Source: Xylophilus sp. ASV27 | GTDB taxonomy: Bacteria; Pseudomonadota; Gammaproteobacteria; Burkholderiales; Burkholderiaceae_C | Assembly: GCF_016428875.1 (NCBI RefSeq) | Contig: NZ_JAELTO010000016.1 | Location: 1-54,715 of the forward strand | Length of the DNA stretch: 54,715 nucleotides | Direction: 5' to 3' | Shown here: piece by piece, positions 9,178-21,455 of the stretch | Layout of the letters: every line of letters begins with the position of its first letter | Position numbering within the stretch: the stretch's first letter is position 1 | Program-made: the position numbers and the translations under genes | The notes under the pieces: model-generated | Databases searched by the model: none | Seen by the model: only the letters and a program-made list of their open reading frames with translations | What the model was told of the DNA's origin: nothing

Positions 9178-10986
9178 ATGACCTATTCCACGAAAAACCT
9201 CACCAAGCGCAAGTTCGACGTCGTCATCGTCGGTGCCGGCGGCTCCGGCATGCGCGCCTCGCTGCAGCTGGCCCGCGCCGGCCTGAACGTGGCCGTGCTG
9301 TCCAAGGTGTTCCCGACCCGTTCGCACACCGTGGCCGCGCAGGGCGGGGTCGGCGCCTCGCTCGGCAACATGAGCGAGGACAACTGGCACTACCACTTCT
9401 ACGACACCATCAAGGGCTCCGACTGGCTCGGCGACCAGGATGCGATCGAGTTCATGTGCCGCGAAGCGCCCAAGGTGGTGTATGAGCTCGAGCACTTCGG
9501 CATGCCGTTCGACCGCAATGCCGACGGCACCATCTACCAGCGCCCGTTCGGCGGCCACACCGCCAACTACGGCGAGAAGCCGGTGCAGCGCGCCTGCGCC
9601 GCGGCCGACCGCACCGGCCACGCCATGCTGCACACGCTCTACCAGCAGAACGTGTCAGCCCATACCCATTTCTTCGTCGAGTGGATGGCGCTGGACCTGA
9701 TCCGCGACGCCGAGGGCGACGTGGTCGGCGTGACCGCGCTGGAAATGGAAACCGGCGACCTGCACATCCTCCAGGCCAAGACCGTGCTGCTGGCCACCGG
9801 CGGCGCGGGCCGCATCTTCCAGGCCTCGACCAACGCCTTCATCAACACCGGCGACGGCCTGGGCATGGCCGCGCGCGCCGGCATCCCGCTACAGGACATG
9901 GAGTTCTGGCAGTTTCACCCGACCGGCGTGGCCGGCGCCGGCGTGCTGCTGACCGAAGGCTGCCGCGGCGAAGGCGCGATCCTGCTCAACAGCAACGGCG
10001 AGCGCTTCATGGAGCGCTACGCGCCGACCCTGAAGGACCTGGCGCCGCGCGACTTCGTCTCGCGCTGCATGGACCAGGAAATCAAGGAAGGCCGTGGCTG
10101 CGGCCCGAACAAGGACTACATCCTGCTCAAGCTCGACCACCTGGGCGCGGACACCATCCGCAAGCGCCTGCCCTCGGTGGAGGAGATCGGCCACAACTTC
10201 GCCAACGTCGACATCACCCGCGAGCCGATTCCCGTGGTGCCGACCATCCACTACCAGATGGGCGGCATCCCGACCAACATCCACGGCCAGGTGGTGACGC
10301 AGAACGAGGCCAACGAGAGCGTGGTGGTCCACGGCCTCTACGCCGTGGGCGAATGCTCCTGCGTCAGCGTGCACGGCGCCAACCGCCTGGGCACCAACTC
10401 GCTGCTCGACCTGCTGGTGTTCGGCCGCGCCGCGGGCAACCACATCGTGGAGTTCAACGACAAGCTCAAGGAGCACAAGCCGCTACCCGCCGATGCCGCC
10501 GATCGCACGCTCGCGCGCCTGAACCAGCTCGATACCTCGGCCTCCGGCGAGTACGCGCAGGACGTGGCGGGCGACATCCGCGCCTGCATGCAGCAGCACG
10601 CCGGCGTGTTCCGCCAGCAGGCCAGCATGGACCAGGGCGTGGTCAAGATCGCCGAACTGCGCAAGCGCGTGGCCAACGTCGCGCTCAAGGACAAGTCCAA
10701 GGTGTTCAACACCGCGCGCATCGAGGCGCTGGAAGTCGACAACCTGATCGAAGTGGCGCAGGCCACCATGGTCTCGGCCGCCGCGCGCAAGGAATGCCGC
10801 GGCGCACACACGGTGGACGACTACGAGCGTCCGGCGGACGATGCGGAATTCCCGCTGGGCCGCAACGACAAGGAATGGATGAAGCACACCCTCTGGCACA
10901 GCGCGACCAACAGCCTGGCCTACAAGCCGGTGCGCATGAAGCCGCTCACCGTCGATACCGTGCCGCCCAAGGTCCGCACGTTCTGA
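9178..10986 (+). CDS. sdhA: Succinate dehydrogenase flavoprotein subunit
   Basis: The 602-residue catalytic subunit oxidises succinate to fumarate at the inner-membrane face. It shows the FAD dinucleotide motif Gly19-Ala-Gly-Gly-Ser-Gly24. His50 in Ser-His-Thr-Val-Ala-Ala-Gln-Gly-Gly is the covalent FAD site. The Phe-His-Pro-Thr-Gly segment and the catalytic Arg-Glu-Pro-Ile-Pro-Val loop are also present. The start ATG is 5 bp after sdhD, within the same operon. Confidence 0.98.
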   Translation: MTYSTKNLTKRKFDVVIVGAGGSGMRASLQLARAGLNVAVLSKVFPTRSHTVAAQGGVGASLGNMSEDNWHYHFYDTIKGSDWLGDQDAIEFMCREAPKVVYELEHFGMPFDRNADGTIYQRPFGGHTANYGEKPVQRACAAADRTGHAMLHTLYQQNVSAHTHFFVEWMALDLIRDAEGDVVGVTALEMETGDLHILQAKTVLLATGGAGRIFQASTNAFINTGDGLGMAARAGIPLQDMEFWQFHPTGVAGAGVLLTEGCRGEGAILLNSNGERFMERYAPTLKDLAPRDFVSRCMDQEIKEGRGCGPNKDYILLKLDHLGADTIRKRLPSVEEIGHNFANVDITREPIPVVPTIHYQMGGIPTNIHGQVVTQNEANESVVVHGLYAVGECSCVSVHGANRLGTNSLLDLLVFGRAAGNHIVEFNDKLKEHKPLPADAADRTLARLNQLDTSASGEYAQDVAGDIRACMQQHAGVFRQQASMDQGVVKIAELRKRVANVALKDKSKVFNTARIEALEVDNLIEVAQATMVSAAARKECRGAHTVDDYERPADDAEFPLGRNDKEWMKHTLWHSATNSLAYKPVRMKPLTVDTVPPKVRTF

Positions 10987-11020
10987 TCCGCCCCCGAAGA
11001 ACACCCCAGCGAGAAGCACC

Positions 11021-11725
11021 ATGCAAAAGCGCACGTTCCACATCTACCGCTACGACCCGGACAAGGACGCCAAGCCCTACATGCAGACCATCGAGATCGA
11101 GCTCGAAGGCAACGAACGCATGCTGCTGGACGCCCTGATCAAGCTCAAGGCCATCGACCCGAGCATCGCCTTCCGCCGCTCCTGCCGCGAAGGCGTGTGC
11201 GGCTCCGACGCGATGAACATCAACGGCAAGAACGGCCTGGCCTGCCTCACCAACCTGCGCACGCTGAAGGACCCGATCGTCATCAAGCCGCTGCCCGGCC
11301 TGCCCGTGATCCGCGACGTGATCGTGGACATGACGCACTTCTTCAACCAGTACCACTCGATCAAGCCCTACTTGGTCAACGATACGCCGCCGCCGGAGAA
11401 GGAGCGCCTGCAGTCGCCCGAGGAGCGCGAGGAGCTCGACGGCCTGTACGAGTGCATCCTGTGCGCGAGCTGCTCCACGAGCTGCCCGAGCTTCTGGTGG
11501 AACCCGGACAAGTTCGTCGGCCCGGCCGGCCTGCTGCAGGCCTACCGCTTCATCGCCGACAGCCGCGACGAAGCCACCGCCGCGCGCCTGGACAACCTGG
11601 AAGACCCGTACCGCCTGTTCCGCTGCCACACCATCATGAACTGCGTGGACGTGTGCCCCAAGGGCCTCAACCCCACCAAGGCCATTGGCAAGATCAAGGA
11701 ACTGATGGTGCGCCGCGCGGTGTAA
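11021..11725 (+). CDS. sdhB: Succinate dehydrogenase iron-sulfur subunit
   Basis: The 234-residue subunit passes electrons from FAD to quinone. [2Fe-2S] ligands are Cys55, Cys60 and Cys75 with Asp63, the same numbering as E. coli. The ferredoxin-like domain has Cys145-x2-Cys148-x2-Cys151-x3-Cys155 and a second Cys-His-Thr-Ile-Met-Asn-Cys-x3-Cys-Pro motif for the [4Fe-4S] and [3Fe-4S] clusters. The stop TAA overlaps the next start (TAATG). Confidence 0.98.
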   Translation: MQKRTFHIYRYDPDKDAKPYMQTIEIELEGNERMLLDALIKLKAIDPSIAFRRSCREGVCGSDAMNINGKNGLACLTNLRTLKDPIVIKPLPGLPVIRDVIVDMTHFFNQYHSIKPYLVNDTPPPEKERLQSPEEREELDGLYECILCASCSTSCPSFWWNPDKFVGPAGLLQAYRFIADSRDEATAARLDNLEDPYRLFRCHTIMNCVDVCPKGLNPTKAIGKIKELMVRRAV

Positions 11726-12003
11726 TGGCCATGGCGGACGACGCTGCACTGCTCGACGAAAGAGCGCTGAGCAAGCTGCGCTGGCGCTGCCGGCGCGGGC
11801 TGCTGGAGAACGACCTTTTCATCGAGCGCTTCTTCGCCCGCCATGAGCAAGGCCTGACGGTGCGGCAGGCAGAAGGCATGGAAGTGCTGATGGACCTGTC
11901 GGACCACGACCTGATGGACCTGATGCTGCGCCGCAAGGAGCCCGAAGGCGACGTCGCCGCCTCCGCGCCCGCATGCGAGGTCCTGGACATGCTCAGGCGC
12001 TGA
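11725..12003 (+). CDS. sdhE: FAD assembly factor SdhE
   Basis: This 92-residue acidic helical protein of the SdhE/YgfY family promotes covalent flavinylation of SdhA. The hallmark Arg24-Gly25-Leu-Leu-Glu28 motif is present, followed by Phe-Ile-Glu-Arg-Phe-Phe. The ATG overlaps the sdhB stop by one base, so it is translationally coupled; a second ATG two codons later could also serve. It sits directly between sdhB and gltA. Confidence 0.93.
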   Translation: MAMADDAALLDERALSKLRWRCRRGLLENDLFIERFFARHEQGLTVRQAEGMEVLMDLSDHDLMDLMLRRKEPEGDVAASAPACEVLDMLRR

Positions 12004-12081
12004 GCGCATGCCCCCACCGGACAAGGCCCCGCCGATTTCAAGAGAGAACGCCCTAGCCGGCACCAACCCCAAGGAAAGCAC

Positions 12082-13392
<1,311 letters not shown>

Positions 13393-13421
13393 TCCCGCGC
13401 CAGGCCCGGATCCCCATGACG

Positions 13422-13444
13422 GCCCGCCAGCGTGCGGGCTTTTT
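13422..13444 (+). terminator. Intrinsic terminator of the sdh-gltA operon
   Basis: A 6-bp GCCCGC/GCGGGC stem (13422-13427 with 13434-13439) is followed directly by five T's. Confidence 0.8.
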
Positions 13445-13464
13445 CATGCCTTGCGACTTGGCAC

Positions 13465-13520
13465 GATGCTACTTAAACGATAGCAAAAAACCCAGGAATT
13501 ATCTTGGCTTCATGCCTATT
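13465..13520. repeat. AT-rich intergenic repeat (TAGC...CCCAGG family)
   Basis: GATAGCAAAAAACCCAGG followed by ATTATCTTGGCTTCATGCC matches the layout of the copies at 29940, 38056 and 54077: an AT-rich TAGC motif, then an imperfect CCCAGG/CTTGG stem, then GCTTCATGCC. It lies in the gap between gltA and frmA. Confidence 0.65.
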
Positions 13521-13614
13521 CTCCTCATATTTGCCGTAGCGCGGCTTCGCTTTTACAGTTGACGCTCGCGCACCGATCCTCGCCCCTGACCCCCAACTTC
13601 AGCCCTTCCCGCAC

Positions 13615-14718
<1,104 letters not shown>

Positions 14719-14721
<3 letters not shown>

Positions 14722-14811
14722 CCCCCAGGCTTCGCACTGCGTGTCTTCGCCAACCCCCTTTGCAAGGGGGCGACACCAGCGGCCTGGCAGAGCCAGATCC
14801 GCGGTGTCCTT
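14719..14811 (+). repeat. Stop-linked intergenic repeat, copy 1
   Basis: The first 42 bp (14719-14760), from the TAA stop of frmA onward, are identical to 36685-36726 after gcdH. The shared core includes CAGGCTTCGCACTGCGTG and TCTTCGCCAACCCCCTT. A CCCCCTT-TGC-AAGGGGG hairpin follows at about 14754-14770. Confidence 0.85.
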
Positions 14812-14840
14812 GGATGGTCATGCACTATTGAAAGTCTGCG

Positions 14841-15755
14841 ATGAAATCCATGCAACCTTTGCGATCGATACAGGCCGGCGTGCTCGACGTCGCCTATTTC
14901 GAGGCCGGCCCCGCCAGCGGGCCGCCGGTGCTGCTGATGCACGGCTTTCCCTACGACATCCATGCCTATGCGGACGTCGCGCCCCTGCTCGCCGGCCAGG
15001 GCTGCCGCGTGATCGTGCCCTACCTGCGCGGCTACGGCGCCACGCGCTTCCTGAGCGGCGCCACGCCGCGCTCGGGCGAACAGGCCGCGCTGGGCGCAGA
15101 CCTGCTGGCGCTGCTCGACGCCCTGGCGATCCCGCGCGCCGTGCTCGCCGGCTACGACTGGGGCGGGCGCGCGGCCTGCGTGGTGGCCGCGCTGTGGCCC
15201 GAGCGCTGCGCCGGCCTGCTGTCCTTCAACAGCTACAACCTCCAGAACATCGCCCAGGCCATGAAGCCAGAAGCGCCGGAGAACGAGCACCGGCTCTGGT
15301 ACCAGTACTACTTCCACAGCGCGCGCGGCCGCAACGGCCTGGCCGCCGACCGGCGCGCCGTCTGCCGGCTGCTGTGGCAGCTCTGGTCGCCGACCTGGGC
15401 CTTCGACGAAGCCACCTTCAAGCGCAGCGCCGCCGCCTTCGACAACCCGGACTTCGTCGACGTGGTGATCCACTCCTACCGCCACCGCTTCGGCCTGGTG
15501 GCGGGCGACCCGGCCTATGCCGACATCGAACTGCGGTTGTCGGCCCAGCCGCCGATCAGCGTGCCCGCCATCACCTTCGACGGCGCCGACGACGGTGTGC
15601 GCCCGGTGGCCAAGCCCGCCGCGCACGCTCGCCATTTCACCGGCAAACGCTCGCACCGCATCGTGCCGGGCGTGGGCCACAACATGCCGCAAGAGGCGCC
15701 CCAGGTCTTCGCCGACGCGGTGATGGAACTGGTCCACGCCTCTTCACCACACTGA
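14841..15755 (+). CDS. Alpha/beta hydrolase (epoxide-hydrolase / dehalogenase-like)
   Basis: The 304-residue protein has an alpha/beta-hydrolase fold. The oxyanion motif His34-Gly-Phe-Pro, the Asp nucleophile Asp106 in Gly-Tyr-Asp-Trp-Gly-Gly and His280 in Gly-Val-Gly-His-Asn-Met are visible; Asp250 or Asp251 is the likely acid. An Asp nucleophile is typical of soluble epoxide hydrolases and haloalkane dehalogenases rather than esterases. It stands between the two formaldehyde-oxidation genes in the same direction, 7 bp before the formylglutathione hydrolase. A role in that pathway is possible but not shown. An ATG three codons later is an alternative start. Confidence 0.82.
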   Translation: MKSMQPLRSIQAGVLDVAYFEAGPASGPPVLLMHGFPYDIHAYADVAPLLAGQGCRVIVPYLRGYGATRFLSGATPRSGEQAALGADLLALLDALAIPRAVLAGYDWGGRAACVVAALWPERCAGLLSFNSYNLQNIAQAMKPEAPENEHRLWYQYYFHSARGRNGLAADRRAVCRLLWQLWSPTWAFDEATFKRSAAAFDNPDFVDVVIHSYRHRFGLVAGDPAYADIELRLSAQPPISVPAITFDGADDGVRPVAKPAAHARHFTGKRSHRIVPGVGHNMPQEAPQVFADAVMELVHASSPH

Positions 15756-15762
15756 CAACGAC

Positions 15763-16623
15763 ATGCCAGACACCCCTCTCCAGCTTCTATCCGAACACGG
15801 CAGCTTCGGCGGCCGGCAGCGCTTCTACCAGCACGACGCGCGCGAGATCGGGCTGCCCATGAAATTCTCGGTCTACCTGCCGCCCGCGGCCGCGCACGGC
15901 CCGGTGCCGGCCCTGCTCTACCTGGCCGGCCTGACCTGCAACGAGGAAACCTTCCCCGCCAAGGCCGGCGCCCAGCGCCGGGCCGCCGAACTGGGCCTGG
16001 CCCTGGTCGCGCCCGACACCAGCCCGCGCGGCGCGAACGTGCTGGGCGAGGCCGAGCATTGGGACTTCGGCGTCGGCGCGGGCTTCTACCTCGACGCCAC
16101 GCAGGCGCCATGGGCCACGCACTGGCGCATGGAGAGCTACCTGCTCAAGGAACTGCTGCCGCTGCTGTCGGCCCACCTGCCGGTGGACGGCACGCGGCTG
16201 GGCATCTTCGGCCACTCCATGGGCGGCCACGGCGCCCTCACGCTGGCGCTGCGGCACCCGGGCGTGTTCCGCTCGGTCTCCGCCTTTGCGCCGATCTGCG
16301 CGCCCAGCCAGTGCCCGTGGGGCGAAAAGGCCTTCAACGGCTACCTGGGCACCGGGCGCAGCACCTGGGCCGCGCACGACGCCAGCGCCCTGCTGCAGCA
16401 GCAGACGGCCGCGCCCTTCCCGCACGGCATCCTGGTGGACCAGGGGCTGGACGACAAATTCCTGCATGCGCGGCAACTGCGCCCCGAACTGCTGGAAGCC
16501 GCCTGCGCCCAGTCCGGCCAGCCGCTGACGCTGCGCCGGCATGCGGGCTACGACCATGGCTACTACTTCGTGTCGAGCTTCATGGCGGACCATCTGGCGC
16601 ACCATGCCAAGACCTTGATCTGA
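15763..16623 (+). CDS. fghA: S-formylglutathione hydrolase
   Basis: The 286-residue esterase-D family protein hydrolyses S-formylglutathione to formate and glutathione, completing glutathione-dependent formaldehyde oxidation begun by FrmA. The nucleophile Ser152 sits in Gly-His-Ser-Met-Gly-Gly. The family segments Leu-Ala-Gly-Leu-Thr-Cys, Asp-Thr-Ser-Pro-Arg-Gly and the catalytic-His Tyr-Asp-His-Gly-Tyr-Tyr-Phe are all present. It lies 7 bp after the alpha/beta hydrolase gene. Confidence 0.95.
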   Translation: MPDTPLQLLSEHGSFGGRQRFYQHDAREIGLPMKFSVYLPPAAAHGPVPALLYLAGLTCNEETFPAKAGAQRRAAELGLALVAPDTSPRGANVLGEAEHWDFGVGAGFYLDATQAPWATHWRMESYLLKELLPLLSAHLPVDGTRLGIFGHSMGGHGALTLALRHPGVFRSVSAFAPICAPSQCPWGEKAFNGYLGTGRSTWAAHDASALLQQQTAAPFPHGILVDQGLDDKFLHARQLRPELLEAACAQSGQPLTLRRHAGYDHGYYFVSSFMADHLAHHAKTLI

Positions 16624-16641
16624 AGCCCGCGCCGGCGGATA

Positions 16642-16700
16642 TTTGCTACAAAATATATAGCTACAAGCCTAGATAACGCCTGGGCTACAGGCACTTTTCA
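16642..16700. repeat. AT-rich intergenic repeat (TAGCTACAAGCC family)
   Basis: ATATAGCTACAAGCCTAG followed by ATAACGCCTGGGCTACAGGC forms an imperfect AAGCCTAG/CTGGGCT stem and ends in CACTTTTCA. It occupies the convergent gap between fghA and ppc and may act as their terminator. Confidence 0.75.
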
Positions 16701-16736
16701 CCCCAAATCCACTGCCGCCATGGCGATGGACACGCC

Positions 16737-19583
16737 CTACCCGGTGTTGCGCAGCCCGGCCGCGATCCCGTTGATCGAGATGTGGATGCCGGTCTGCACC
16801 CGCTCGTCGCCCTGCCCTTCGCGGTAGCGGCGCAGCAGCTCGACCTGCAGGTGGTGCAGCGGGTCGATGTAGGGGAAGCGGTGCCGGATCGAGCGCGCCA
16901 GCGCGGGGTTGTGCGCCAGGCGCTGGCGGTCGCCGGTGATCTGGGTCAGCGCGTCGGTGGTGCGCTGCCATTCGGCCTCGATCAGCGCGAACACCTTCTT
17001 GCGCAGCCGCGCGTCGCCCACGAGTTCGGCATAGCGCGAGGCCAGCGCCATGTCGCTCTTGGCCAGCACCATGTCCATGTTGGACAGCAGAGTGCGGAAG
17101 AAGGGCCACTGGCGGTACATCTTCTGCAGCAGCGCCAGGCGCGCGCTGCGCTCGGTCTTGGCGGCCGTGGCGGCGATGCCTTCGGTAGGTGCGAGGAAGG
17201 CGGCGACGGCCGAGCCGAAGCCGTACCAGCCCGGCAGCGTGAGGCGGCACTGGCCCCAGCTGAAGCCCCAGGGGATGGCGCGCAGGTCCTCGATGCGCTG
17301 GCTCGCCTTGCGCGAGGCCGGGCGCGAGCCGATGTTGAGCTCGGCGATCTCGCGGATCGGCGTGGAGCCGAAGAAGTAGTCGGTGAAGCCCTGGGTTTCG
17401 TAGACCAGCGCGCGGTAGGCGGCCATGCTGGCCTCCGACAGTTGCGCGGCGGCCTGCAGGAAGGCCTTGGTGGCGGGCTTGGTCGGCTGCAGCAGCGTGG
17501 CCTCCAGCGTGGCGGCCACGAGCGTCTCCAGGTTGCGCCGGCCGATCTCGGGGTTGGCGTACTTGGAGCCGATGACCTCGCCCTGCTCGGTCAGGCGGAT
17601 CTGGCCGCGCACGGTGCCCGGCGGCTGCGCCAGGATGGCCTGGTAGCTCGGGCCGCCGCCGCGGCCGACGGTGCCGCCGCGGCCGTGGAACATGCGCAGC
17701 TGGATCGGGTGGCTGGCCGAGAGCCGGTCGAACAGCTCCACCAGCGCGATCTCGGCGCGGTACAGCTCCCAGTTGCTGGTGAAGATGCCGCCGTCCTTGT
17801 TGCTGTCGGAGTAGCCGAGCATGATGTCCTGCTCCGCGCCGCTGCGCTGCACCAGCGCGGCAATGCCGGGCAGCGCGTAGAAGTCGCCCATGATCGGGGC
17901 GGCGTTGCGCAGGTCCTCGATGGTCTCGAACAGCGGCACCACGATCAAATCGGCGGTGGCCGCGGCGTCCAGCGTGCCGCGCAGCAGGCCGACTTCCTTC
18001 TGCAGCAGCAGCACTTCGAGCAGGTCGCTCACGGTTTCGGTGTGGCTGATGATGTAGTGGCGGAGCGCCTGGGCGCCGTAGCGCTCGCGCATGCGGCGGG
18101 CGGATTCGAAGATGGCCAGCTCGTGCTGCGCCAGGGCCGAGTATTCGGCGCCCAGCACGCGCAGCGGGCGCGTCTCGTTGAGCAGGCGCAGCAGCAGTTG
18201 CTGGCGCGCCGGCTCGTCCAGCGCGGCGTAGTCGGGCTCGACGCGGGCCTGCGCCAGCAGCTCGGCCACGACCGCCTCGTGCTTGTCCGAGCTTTGCCGC
18301 AAGTCCACCGTGGCGAGGTGAAAGCCGAACACCTCCACCGCGCGCAGCAGCGGGCGCAGGCGCTGGCCGACCAGGGCCTCGGCATGGTGGGTGTTGAGCG
18401 AGGCCTCGATCACGCGCAGGTCGGCCAGGAAGTCCTCGGCCCGCAGGTACGGGTTCTGCGGCGCCACCGCATGGCGCGCCGCGTCGCCGCCGGTGAGCTG
18501 CTTGAGCGTGGCGGCCAGGCGCGCATAGATGCCGGTGAGCGCGCGGCGGTAGGGCTCGTCGCGCCGGTGCTCGCTGGTGTCGGGCGAGCTCTCGGCCAGC
18601 GCGTGCATGGCCGCGGGCACCTCCACCAGCCGCGCCGACAGCGACAGCTCGCCGCCCAGGTAGTGCACTTCGGTCAGGTAGTGGCGCAGCGCCATCTCGG
18701 ACTGGCGGCGCAGCGCGTATTCCAGCGTCTCGGCGCTGACGTTCGGGTTGCCGTCGCGGTCGCCGCCGATCCACTGGCCCATGCGGAAGAAGCTGGCCAC
18801 CGGGTAGGCGCCCAGCTCGCGCTCCAGGCCGGCGTAGAGCTTGGGGATCTCGCGCAGGAAGGTGGCTTCGTAGTAGCTCAGCGCGTTCTCGATCTCGTCC
18901 ACCACGGTCAGGCGCGAGAAGCGCAGCAGCCGGGTGTGCCAGAGCTGGATCACGCGGGCGCGCAGTTGTGCCTCGTTGGCGGCCAGCTCGCGCGGCGTGA
19001 GCGCGTCCTTGGTGCCGCCGTGGAACTGGGCGCGCGCCTTGATCTCGTCGCGCGCCGTGAGCAGCTGCGCAATGTCGCGCTCGGCGTCCAGGATGCTCTT
19101 GCGCTGGACTTCGGTGGGGTGCGCGGTGAGCACCGGCGACACATAGCTCGACGCCAGCGTCTGCGAGATCGCGCGCGGCGAGATGCCGGCCCAGCGCAGG
19201 CGCGCCATCGCCACCTCGACGCTGCCCTCCTGCGTGTCGCCGGCGCGCTCGTGCACCGCGCGGCGGCGGATGTAGTGGCGGTCTTCGGCCAGGTTGGCCA
19301 GGTGGCTGAAGTAGGTGAAGGCGCGGATCACGCTCACCGTCTGGTCGCCCGACAGCGACTTGAGCAGCTTCTTCAGCGCGCGGTCGGCTTCTTGGTCGGC
19401 GTCGCGGCGGAACGCCACCGAGAGCTTGCGCACCTGCTCCACAAGTTCGTAGGCGGCCATGCCGTCCTGCTCGCGGATCACGTCGCCCAGTATGCGGCCC
19501 AGCAGGCGGATGTCGTCCACCAGCGGCTGCTCGATATCCTTGCGGCGGCGCGGTGCCGTGCGGTCGTGGTCGGTGCTGTTCAT
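16737..19583 (-). CDS. ppc: Phosphoenolpyruvate carboxylase
   Basis: The 948-residue cytoplasmic enzyme carboxylates phosphoenolpyruvate to oxaloacetate, replenishing the TCA cycle. Signature segments are Leu-Thr-Ala-His-Pro-Thr-Glu (catalytic His), [10 protein letters not shown], [12 protein letters not shown] and the conserved C-terminal Asn-Thr-Gly. The ATG at 19581-19583 was chosen because the Met-Asn-Ser-Thr start follows AGAGGGG. A longer in-frame start at 19637 would run into the divergent hemC promoter region. Confidence 0.97.
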   Translation of the reverse strand: MNSTDHDRTAPRRRKDIEQPLVDDIRLLGRILGDVIREQDGMAAYELVEQVRKLSVAFRRDADQEADRALKKLLKSLSGDQTVSVIRAFTYFSHLANLAEDRHYIRRRAVHERAGDTQEGSVEVAMARLRWAGISPRAISQTLASSYVSPVLTAHPTEVQRKSILDAERDIAQLLTARDEIKARAQFHGGTKDALTPRELAANEAQLRARVIQLWHTRLLRFSRLTVVDEIENALSYYEATFLREIPKLYAGLERELGAYPVASFFRMGQWIGGDRDGNPNVSAETLEYALRRQSEMALRHYLTEVHYLGGELSLSARLVEVPAAMHALAESSPDTSEHRRDEPYRRALTGIYARLAATLKQLTGGDAARHAVAPQNPYLRAEDFLADLRVIEASLNTHHAEALVGQRLRPLLRAVEVFGFHLATVDLRQSSDKHEAVVAELLAQARVEPDYAALDEPARQQLLLRLLNETRPLRVLGAEYSALAQHELAIFESARRMRERYGAQALRHYIISHTETVSDLLEVLLLQKEVGLLRGTLDAAATADLIVVPLFETIEDLRNAAPIMGDFYALPGIAALVQRSGAEQDIMLGYSDSNKDGGIFTSNWELYRAEIALVELFDRLSASHPIQLRMFHGRGGTVGRGGGPSYQAILAQPPGTVRGQIRLTEQGEVIGSKYANPEIGRRNLETLVAATLEATLLQPTKPATKAFLQAAAQLSEASMAAYRALVYETQGFTDYFFGSTPIREIAELNIGSRPASRKASQRIEDLRAIPWGFSWGQCRLTLPGWYGFGSAVAAFLAPTEGIAATAAKTERSARLALLQKMYRQWPFFRTLLSNMDMVLAKSDMALASRYAELVGDARLRKKVFALIEAEWQRTTDALTQITGDRQRLAHNPALARSIRHRFPYIDPLHHLQVELLRRYREGQGDERVQTGIHISINGIAAGLRNTG

Positions 19584-19672
19584 CGCCTGGGGTCCCCTCT
19601 TGGCCGTTGTGTTTGATGCGGTGCAGCATGCTAGCATCGTCGGCTACGCCGAACTACCAGTAGGTTACGCCC

Positions 19673-20587
19673 TTGAGCCATCCCCCCGCCCCCCTCGTCA
19701 TCGCCACGCGCGAGAGCCGCCTGGCGCTGTGGCAGGCAGAACACGTCAAGGCCCTGCTGGCGGCCCTCGGCCGGCCGGTCACGCTGCTGGGCATGACCAC
19801 GCGCGGCGACCAGATCCTGGACCGCGCGCTGTCCCAGGTCGGCGGCAAGGGCCTGTTCGTGAAAGAGCTGGAAACGGCGCTGGAAGACGGCAGCGCCGAT
19901 CTGGCCGTGCATTGCATCAAGGACATGCCGGTGGATCTGCCCGAGGGCTTCATGCTGGCCTGCGTGCTGGAGCGCGAAGACCCGCGCGACGCCTTCGTCT
20001 CGCCCCGCCACGCCTCGTTCGCCGCCCTGCCTCAGGGCGCGGTGGTGGGCACCTCCAGCCTGCGCCGCACGGTGCTGCTGCAGGCGCTGCGGCCAGACCT
20101 GCGCATCGAGCCGCTGCGCGGCAACCTCGACACCCGGCTGCGCAAGCTCGACGAGGGCCGGTACGACGCCATCGTGCTGGCCGCGGCCGGGCTGATCCGG
20201 CTCGGCATGCAGGAGCGCATCCGCGAAACCTTCTCGCCCCAGGCCATGCTGCCCTCGGCCGGCCAGGGCGCGCTCGGCATCGAGATCCGCAGCCACCGGC
20301 ACGATCTGGCCGCCCTGCTGGCACCGCTGGCGCACGCGCCGAGCACCCTGACGGCCGCGGCCGAACGCGCCGTAAGCCGCGCCATGGGCGGCAGCTGCTC
20401 CATGCCGCTGGCGGCCTACGCGCAGGCCACGCCCGGCGGGCTGCAACTGGACGCGGCCTGGGGCGATCCGCAACGCCCCGGCGTGCTGGTGCGCGCGAGC
20501 GGCCATGCCACGGTGGCCACGCCCGCCGATGCCGAGGCGCTGGGCCGGCGCGTGGCGGCCGAGTTGCAGGCCCAGGGCGCTGGCTGA
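19673..20587 (+). CDS. hemC: Porphobilinogen deaminase (hydroxymethylbilane synthase)
   Basis: The 304-residue haem-pathway enzyme polymerises four porphobilinogens. Asp84 (Ile-Lys-Asp-Met-Pro) and the dipyrromethane-cofactor Cys242 (Gly-Gly-Ser-Cys-Ser) keep E. coli numbering. The start must be TTG at 19673. An in-frame TAG lies at 19661-19663, no ATG or GTG occurs before the conserved Ile-Ala-Thr-Arg-Glu-Ser, and AGG lies upstream. A TTG start may lower its translation. It heads hemC-hemD-hemX-hemY, divergent from ppc. Confidence 0.96.
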   Translation: MSHPPAPLVIATRESRLALWQAEHVKALLAALGRPVTLLGMTTRGDQILDRALSQVGGKGLFVKELETALEDGSADLAVHCIKDMPVDLPEGFMLACVLEREDPRDAFVSPRHASFAALPQGAVVGTSSLRRTVLLQALRPDLRIEPLRGNLDTRLRKLDEGRYDAIVLAAAGLIRLGMQERIRETFSPQAMLPSAGQGALGIEIRSHRHDLAALLAPLAHAPSTLTAAAERAVSRAMGGSCSMPLAAYAQATPGGLQLDAAWGDPQRPGVLVRASGHATVATPADAEALGRRVAAELQAQGAG

Positions 20588-20596
20588 GCGCGGCCG

Positions 20597-21403
20597 ATGG
20601 CGCCGGAGCGGCCCATGCGCGTCATCGTCACACGGCCGGCGCGCGAAGCGGCAGACTGGGTGCAGGCGCTGCGCGCCGAGGGTTTCGATGCCCACGCGCT
20701 GCCGCTCATACGCATCGCCCCGCCGCCCCGGCCCGAGGCCTTGCAGCGCGCCTGGCAGGCGCTGGCGCGCTACCAGGCGCTGATGTTCGTCAGCATCAAC
20801 GCGGCCGAGGCCTTCTTCGCGGCCCGGCCCGCGGGCGCCGCGTGGCCGCGCGACACCCGCGCCTGGGCGCCCGGGCCGGGCACGGCGGCGGCGCTGCGGC
20901 GCTGCGGCCTGGCCGCCGGGCAGATCGACGCCCCGGCGCACGATGCGGCGCAGTTCGACTCCGAAGCTTTGTGGCAGCAGGTGCGGGGCAGCGCCGGGCC
21001 CGGCCTGCGCCTGCTGCTGGTGCGCGGCACCGACGCCGGCGCCCAGGCCTCCCCCCTGCCCGAGCGCGGCAGCGGCCGGGAGTGGCTGGCGCAGCAGGTC
21101 GCGCAGGCCGGCGGCAGCGTCGACCATGTGGTCAGCTACGAGCGCGCCATGCCCACGGCGGACGGCTTCGACGCGGCGCTGGCGCGGGCCGCGGCCGGCG
21201 ACGCCTGGCTGTTCAGCAGTTCGGAGGCCATCGCCCACCTCCGCGCGCTGCTGCCGCAGGCCGATTGGAGCCGCGCGCGCGCCGTCGCCACGCACCCGCG
21301 CATCGCCGAAGCCGCCGCCCGCGCGGGCTTTGCCCCGGTCATCGCCGCGCGGCCGCAACTGGTGCATGTGATCGAGGCGCTGCGCCAGGCCGCGGGCGGC
21401 TGA
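20597..21403 (+). CDS. hemD: Uroporphyrinogen-III synthase
   Basis: This 268-residue HemD-family protein cyclises hydroxymethylbilane to uroporphyrinogen III. The sequence family is weakly conserved. Recognisable parts are the N-terminal Arg-Val-Ile-Val-Thr-Arg-Pro, Phe-Val-Ser-Ile-Asn-Ala and Phe-Ser-Ser-Ser-Glu-Ala. It lies 9 bp after hemC. A second in-frame ATG six codons later is an equally possible start. Confidence 0.92.
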   Translation: MAPERPMRVIVTRPAREAADWVQALRAEGFDAHALPLIRIAPPPRPEALQRAWQALARYQALMFVSINAAEAFFAARPAGAAWPRDTRAWAPGPGTAAALRRCGLAAGQIDAPAHDAAQFDSEALWQQVRGSAGPGLRLLLVRGTDAGAQASPLPERGSGREWLAQQVAQAGGSVDHVVSYERAMPTADGFDAALARAAAGDAWLFSSSEAIAHLRALLPQADWSRARAVATHPRIAEAAARAGFAPVIAARPQLVHVIEALRQAAGG

Positions 21404-21455
21404 ACGCACGGCTGCACGGCACGGGCAGCCCATGGCGCGTCGATAGAATCCGCGC

